A DNA stretch of 64,000 nt from RYN-230 sp963768945 (GTDB lineage Bacteria > Actinomycetota > Actinomycetes > Streptosporangiales > Streptosporangiaceae): contig CAVYJW010000006.1 of NCBI GenBank assembly GCA_963768945.1, positions 124,001 to 188,000 on the forward strand, written 5' to 3'. Position numbers and translations under genes: made by a program. This document shows, piece after piece, positions 60,991 through 64,000 of the stretch; the first letter of the stretch is position 1, and every line of letters begins with the position of its first letter. The notes beneath the pieces are model-generated. The model had not been told where the DNA came from. It searched no databases and saw only the letters and a program-made list of their open reading frames with translations.

Positions 60991-62067
60991 ATGGCTGAGG
61001 TCAGGTATGAGAACGCGACGCGGGTCTATCCGGGAGCGGAGCACCCCGCGGTGGACGCGCTGACCCTGGCCATCAGCGACGGCGAGTTCGTGGTCCTGGC
61101 CGGCCCCCCGGGCTCCGGCACCACCACCGCCCTGCGGATGCTGGCCGGCCTGGAGGAGCTCGATGAGGGCTCGATCCTTATCGGCGGACAGGACATGGCG
61201 GGCGTGCCGTCCCGCGACAGGGACGTCGCGATGGTGTTCCAGAACTACGCGCTCTACCCGAGCAAGACCGTGGGCGAGAACATGGGCTTCGTGCTCCGCA
61301 TGCGGGGCATCGGCGATGAAGAGGCCGGCCGCCGGGTCCGTGAGGCCGCCCGCCTGCTCGACCTGCAGCCGCTGCTGGACCGCACGCCGCGGAACCTGTC
61401 CGGCGGTCAGCGCCAGCGGGTCGCCCTGGGCCGCGCCATCGTCCGCGAGCCGAAGGTCTTCTGCATGGACGAACCACTGTCCAACCTGGACGCCGGGCTC
61501 CGCGCGACGACCCAGGCCCAGATCAGCGAGCTCCAGCGCCGCCTGCGGGTGACCACCGTCTATGTCACCCACGACCAGGCGGAGGCCATGGCCATGGGCG
61601 AACGGGTGGCCGTGCTGCGCGGCGGGCGGCTGCAGCAGTTCGCTGCCCCGGCCGAACTGTACGACCGGCCCGCGAACGTGTTCGTGGCCGCGTTCATCGG
61701 GTCGCCGGCCATGAACCTCTTCGACGCCGCGGTGGAGCAGGACGGGCTCAGGCTGGCCGGTGCCAGCCTGCCGCTGGGCGATGCCCAGCGGCGGGCGATG
61801 CAGGGCCGGGACCGGGTAGTCGCCGGGATCAGGCCGGAACATCTGACGGCCGGCCACGGCGAGCTGGAGCTGAAGGTCGCCCTGGTGGAGGACGCCGGGG
61901 GTGACGCTCATATCTATGGGCAGCTGGCTGGTGAGCCGGGCAGCAACGTGATTGTCCGGTCCGGGCCGGTGCGACCGCGGCCCGGCGAGCTCATCAGGGC
62001 CGGCGCGGACCCCGGGCACGTGCACCTGTTCGACGCGGCCAGCGGCGAGCGGATCAGCGACGGGTGA
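60991..62067 (+). CDS. Sugar-type ABC ATPase (UgpC/MsmK-like) lacking the Walker A lysine
   Basis: The 358-residue protein has the architecture of multi-sugar ATPases: nucleotide domain (1-240) and a C-terminal OB-like regulatory part (ANVFVAAFIGSPAMNLFDA, VVAGIRPEHL). Signature NLSGGQRQRVALGRA, Walker B VFCMDEPLSNLD and switch VTHDQAEAM are normal. Walker A, however, reads GPPGSGTTTAL where GPSGxGKST is expected, so the phosphate-binding Lys is Thr. No membrane or binding-protein genes are adjacent. It may be inactive, or work in a mixed dimer. Confidence 0.92.
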   Translation: MAEVRYENATRVYPGAEHPAVDALTLAISDGEFVVLAGPPGSGTTTALRMLAGLEELDEGSILIGGQDMAGVPSRDRDVAMVFQNYALYPSKTVGENMGFVLRMRGIGDEEAGRRVREAARLLDLQPLLDRTPRNLSGGQRQRVALGRAIVREPKVFCMDEPLSNLDAGLRATTQAQISELQRRLRVTTVYVTHDQAEAMAMGERVAVLRGGRLQQFAAPAELYDRPANVFVAAFIGSPAMNLFDAAVEQDGLRLAGASLPLGDAQRRAMQGRDRVVAGIRPEHLTAGHGELELKVALVEDAGGDAHIYGQLAGEPGSNVIVRSGPVRPRPGELIRAGADPGHVHLFDAASGERISDG

Positions 62068-62175
62068 GGCAGGGCTGGGCAGGCGGGGCTCACCGGGCCA
62101 GGGTGCATCCTGGGGCAAAGCGGGTACCTACCCGGGATGCGCGGCGCGCGCCCGCATCGGCGGAAGGGGCACGAG

Positions 62176-62976
62176 ATGGAACCGGCAGAAACCCCCGTTG
62201 TCTTCGTGCATGGTCTCTGGCTGCACGCCGCGTCGTGGGGCCCGTGGATGGAGTTCTTCCAGGAGGCGGGGTACGCGCCCGTGGCACCCGGCTGGCCGGG
62301 CGACGCCGACACCGTCGAGGAGACGCGGAGCCACCCGGAGCAGGTGGCCGGCAAAGGCCTCAACGACGTCGTAGAGCACTACGCCGGGATCATCCGCGGG
62401 CTGACCGCCCCGCCCATCGTGATCGGGCATTCCTTCGGCGGCCTGATCGTGCAGCGGCTGGTCGGGCAGAACCTGGCCGCCGCGGGCGTGGCCATCGACG
62501 CGGCTCCCATCAAGGGCGTCTACTACCTGCCCCCGTCGGCGCTGCGGGTGGCCTCGATCGCCTTGCGCAAGCCCGCCAACCGGGAGCAGGCCGTGTCGCT
62601 GACCGCGAGCCAGTTCCGCTACGGCTTCGGGAACCAGCTGAGCGCGCAGGAATCCTCCGAGCTGTACGACCGCTGGACCGTGCCCTCACCCGGCAAGCCC
62701 CTGTTCGAGGACGCCCTGGCCAATTTCACCCCGCACTCGCCGGCCGCGGTGGACACCCGCAACAAGAACCGCGGCCCGCTGCTCCTGATCGCCGGAGGCC
62801 GCGACCATACGGTCCCGGCGGCGATCACCACCGCGACCCGGAAGCTGTACCACAAGTCCCCGGCCATCACGGATTTCCGGGAGTTCCCGGACCGGGGGCA
62901 CTCGCTCACCATCGATCACGGCTGGCGCGAGGTAGCCCAGTCATCCCTCGACTGGCTCAGGCAGCGGCACCAGTAG
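62176..62976 (+). CDS. Alpha/beta hydrolase
   Basis: The 266-residue protein has the oxyanion motif VFVHGLWLHA, nucleophile elbow GHSFGG, Asp in AGGRDHTVP and His in DRGHSLTIDHGW, the complete triad. It is soluble and may be an esterase or carboxylesterase-like enzyme. ATG 62176 follows GGAAGGGG by 5 bases; upstream codons are Arg-rich and unlikely to be coding. Confidence 0.92.
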   Translation: MEPAETPVVFVHGLWLHAASWGPWMEFFQEAGYAPVAPGWPGDADTVEETRSHPEQVAGKGLNDVVEHYAGIIRGLTAPPIVIGHSFGGLIVQRLVGQNLAAAGVAIDAAPIKGVYYLPPSALRVASIALRKPANREQAVSLTASQFRYGFGNQLSAQESSELYDRWTVPSPGKPLFEDALANFTPHSPAAVDTRNKNRGPLLLIAGGRDHTVPAAITTATRKLYHKSPAITDFREFPDRGHSLTIDHGWREVAQSSLDWLRQRHQ

Positions 62977-63022
62977 CCGGGCCGCGCCGGACCCGGAAGA
63001 TCTGACCGTGAAACCGCGATGC

Positions 63023-63039
63023 ATGTAACATAGATACAT
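63023..63039. promoter_or_regulatory. Possible autoregulatory operator / promoter of the FCD regulator
   Basis: ATGTAACATAGATACAT has 5-bp arms ATGTA and TACAT. Its TAGATA is 4 bases before the GTG start of the regulator and could be a -10 box, which would make the mRNA leaderless. Confidence 0.55.
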
Positions 63040-63040
63040 C

Positions 63041-63733
63041 GTGAATACTACCGAGGCGCCTGTGGCGCGACCGCCCGCGGCGCCGAGCGCCGCCGACCGG
63101 GCCTACGCCTACGTCAAGGGCGAGATCCTCGCCCGCCGGTTCACCCCGCATGACCTGCTGTCCGAGGGACAGCTGGCCGACGCGGTGGGCGCCTCACGCA
63201 CCCCAGTCCGCGAGGCCCTGCTCCGGCTGCAGGGCGAGGGCCTGGTCCGCCTGCTGCCCAAACGCGGGGCCCTGGTTCTGCCGGTCACGGTGGACGAGAT
63301 GGCCGACGTGATGGAGACCCGGCGCCTGGTCGAGTCCTTCGCGGCCCGCAAGGTCCTCACCCACCCGCCCTCCGTGGACCTGGAGCCAGTGCTGAACAGC
63401 CACCTGGAGGCCATGCGCTCCGCCATGCAGGCCCATGACGTCGCCGCGTACGTGCAGGCCGACCGCGACTTCCATCTCGCGATCGTCGCGGCGACCGGGA
63501 ACGAGATCATCACCTCGCTGTACCGCTCGCTGCGGGAACGGCAGCTGCGCATGGGCACCGTGAACCTGCTGGACGGCACCGGCACCCACGTCGATCCCGG
63601 CCGGATGCGCTCGACCCTGGCCGAGCACGAGCGGATCCGTGACGCGCTGGGCGCGGGCCGCGCCGATGCGGTCGTCAAGGCCGTGGGCGCCCACCTGGAT
63701 CATGCGGAGAGCACCCTCGCCCGCCGTCCCTGA
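63041..63733 (+). CDS. FCD-domain GntR regulator, second copy
   Basis: The 230-residue protein has a GntR winged helix (AYAYVKGEILARRFTPHDLL ... VGASRTPVREALLRLQGEGLV) and the FCD sensor with metal ligands in DRDFHLAIVAATGNE and AEHERIRDALGAG and a late HLDHAES. There is no ribosome site before the GTG 63041, and an AT-rich box abuts it, so it may be leaderless. It precedes an MFS transporter, its probable target, separated by a 13-bp tandem repeat. Confidence 0.9.
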   Translation: MNTTEAPVARPPAAPSAADRAYAYVKGEILARRFTPHDLLSEGQLADAVGASRTPVREALLRLQGEGLVRLLPKRGALVLPVTVDEMADVMETRRLVESFAARKVLTHPPSVDLEPVLNSHLEAMRSAMQAHDVAAYVQADRDFHLAIVAATGNEIITSLYRSLRERQLRMGTVNLLDGTGTHVDPGRMRSTLAEHERIRDALGAGRADAVVKAVGAHLDHAESTLARRP

Positions 63734-63738
63734 CCACC

Positions 63739-63803
63739 CACCGGACCTGGCCACCGGACCTGGCCACCGGACCTGGCCACCGGACCTGGCCACCGGACCT
63801 GGC
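63739..63803. repeat. 13-bp tandem repeat, five exact copies
   Basis: CACCGGACCTGGC is repeated five times without change in the gap between the FCD regulator and the MFS gene. The unit is not a multiple of three and there are no spacers. Confidence 0.93.
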
Positions 63804-63842
63804 CGTCTACTTCCACCACCTGCCCCACGGAACCTGAATCCC

Positions 63843-64000
63843 ATGCCCAGCCCGGCCCCGTCGTCGCCCGCCGTCCCGTCCACCCCTGAGATCCGCGCCG
63901 CGCCCGCCTTCCGGCGCTGGGCCATCGCGGTCACCGTGTACATCGCTGCGGTGTTCAACCGCACCTCGCTCGGCGTGGCCGGGCTGGAGGCGGCCAGCCG
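63843..64000 (+). CDS. MFS transporter, N-terminal fragment cut by window edge
   Basis: The frame opens with ATG and a Pro/Ser-rich cytosolic start, then FRRWAIAVTVYIAAVFNRTS followed by LGVAGL, the first helix of the MFS group with the motif AVFxRTSLGVAG found in actinobacterial nitrate/sugar-like carriers. Only the first 52 residues are inside the window. Confidence 0.8.
   Translation, partial: MPSPAPSSPAVPSTPEIRAAPAFRRWAIAVTVYIAAVFNRTSLGVAGLEAAS

Noticed and set aside
62998..63007. Sixth island operator before the second FCD regulator
   Set aside because: Only one AGATCT half-site (AGATCTGACC) is present and it lacks the second half, so it is probably chance.
63739..63803. CRISPR-like array
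   Set aside because: The 13-bp units are directly adjacent with no spacers and there are no cas genes; it is a simple tandem repeat.

Overview
This is a very GC-rich (about 70 percent) bacterial chromosome segment with dense, often 4-bp-overlapping genes, many GTG starts and a typical actinobacterial gene set: a PiT phosphate transporter followed by a small membrane protein and a DUF3349 protein (the order also known in mycobacteria), an ECF sigma factor with its DGPF partner, ANTAR/STAS/SpoIIE signalling, F420-type and DinB/mycothiol-type enzymes, and a LysM-transglycosylase. I place it in Actinomycetota, perhaps near Streptosporangiales, but the sequence does not let me name a genus. No rRNA, tRNA, CRISPR or insertion sequence was found.

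Layout. 0-5 kb: tail of a 3-hydroxyacyl-CoA dehydrogenase, a DinB protein, a YtrA-type GntR/ABC operon with a clear operator, and an epoxide hydrolase. 5-13 kb: pentapeptide-repeat protein, HAD hydrolase, kinase-fold phosphotransferase, secreted PQQ-type beta-propeller, FhuF-like reductase, and a LysM/lysozyme-like protein whose leader holds a possible 12-codon peptide and a strong hairpin. 13-30 kb: Rieske oxygenase, methyltransferase, orphan histidine kinase, the phosphate transport operon, nitrilase-family amidase, DGPF/ECF sigma pair (sigma gene frameshifted), lipoprotein phosphoesterase, NDH-2, a CbiG fused to a truncated methyltransferase, and a STAS / GAF-ANTAR / SpoIIE signalling trio. 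30-31 kb: MerR plus aldo-keto reductase.

31-53 kb is the most notable region: a catabolic island whose promoters share an AGATCT-N-AGATCT operator, presumably bound by the FCD-type GntR encoded inside it. It contains a ThiXYZ-like ABC importer, two TenA-family proteins, two M20 amidohydrolases, three cytosine-deaminase/TRZ-type amidohydrolases, an ACMSD-type decarboxylase/amidohydrolase, a GMC oxidoreductase, an aldehyde dehydrogenase, an LLM flavin/F420 enzyme, a class III CoA-transferase, and a split B12-dependent acyl-CoA mutase with the methylmalonyl-type Tyr. The parts fit import and complete breakdown of a thiamin-derived pyrimidine (HMP or its formylamino form) to central metabolism, the four-carbon branch of the ring entering as a methylmalonyl-type CoA ester. 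This is inference from family membership and shared control, not a demonstrated pathway.

53-64 kb: XRE regulator, crotonase, PfpI protein, serine hydrolase with a coupled AAA-lid fragment, ArsR/DinB and TetR/MFS divergent pairs, an ABC ATPase lacking the Walker A lysine, an alpha/beta hydrolase, a second FCD GntR, and the start of an MFS transporter. The window is rich in 9-25 bp tandem repeats, many of them at translation starts, and in intergenic hairpins that occur twice. Three genes carry a net +1 frameshift each, which may be real or a property of the assembly.
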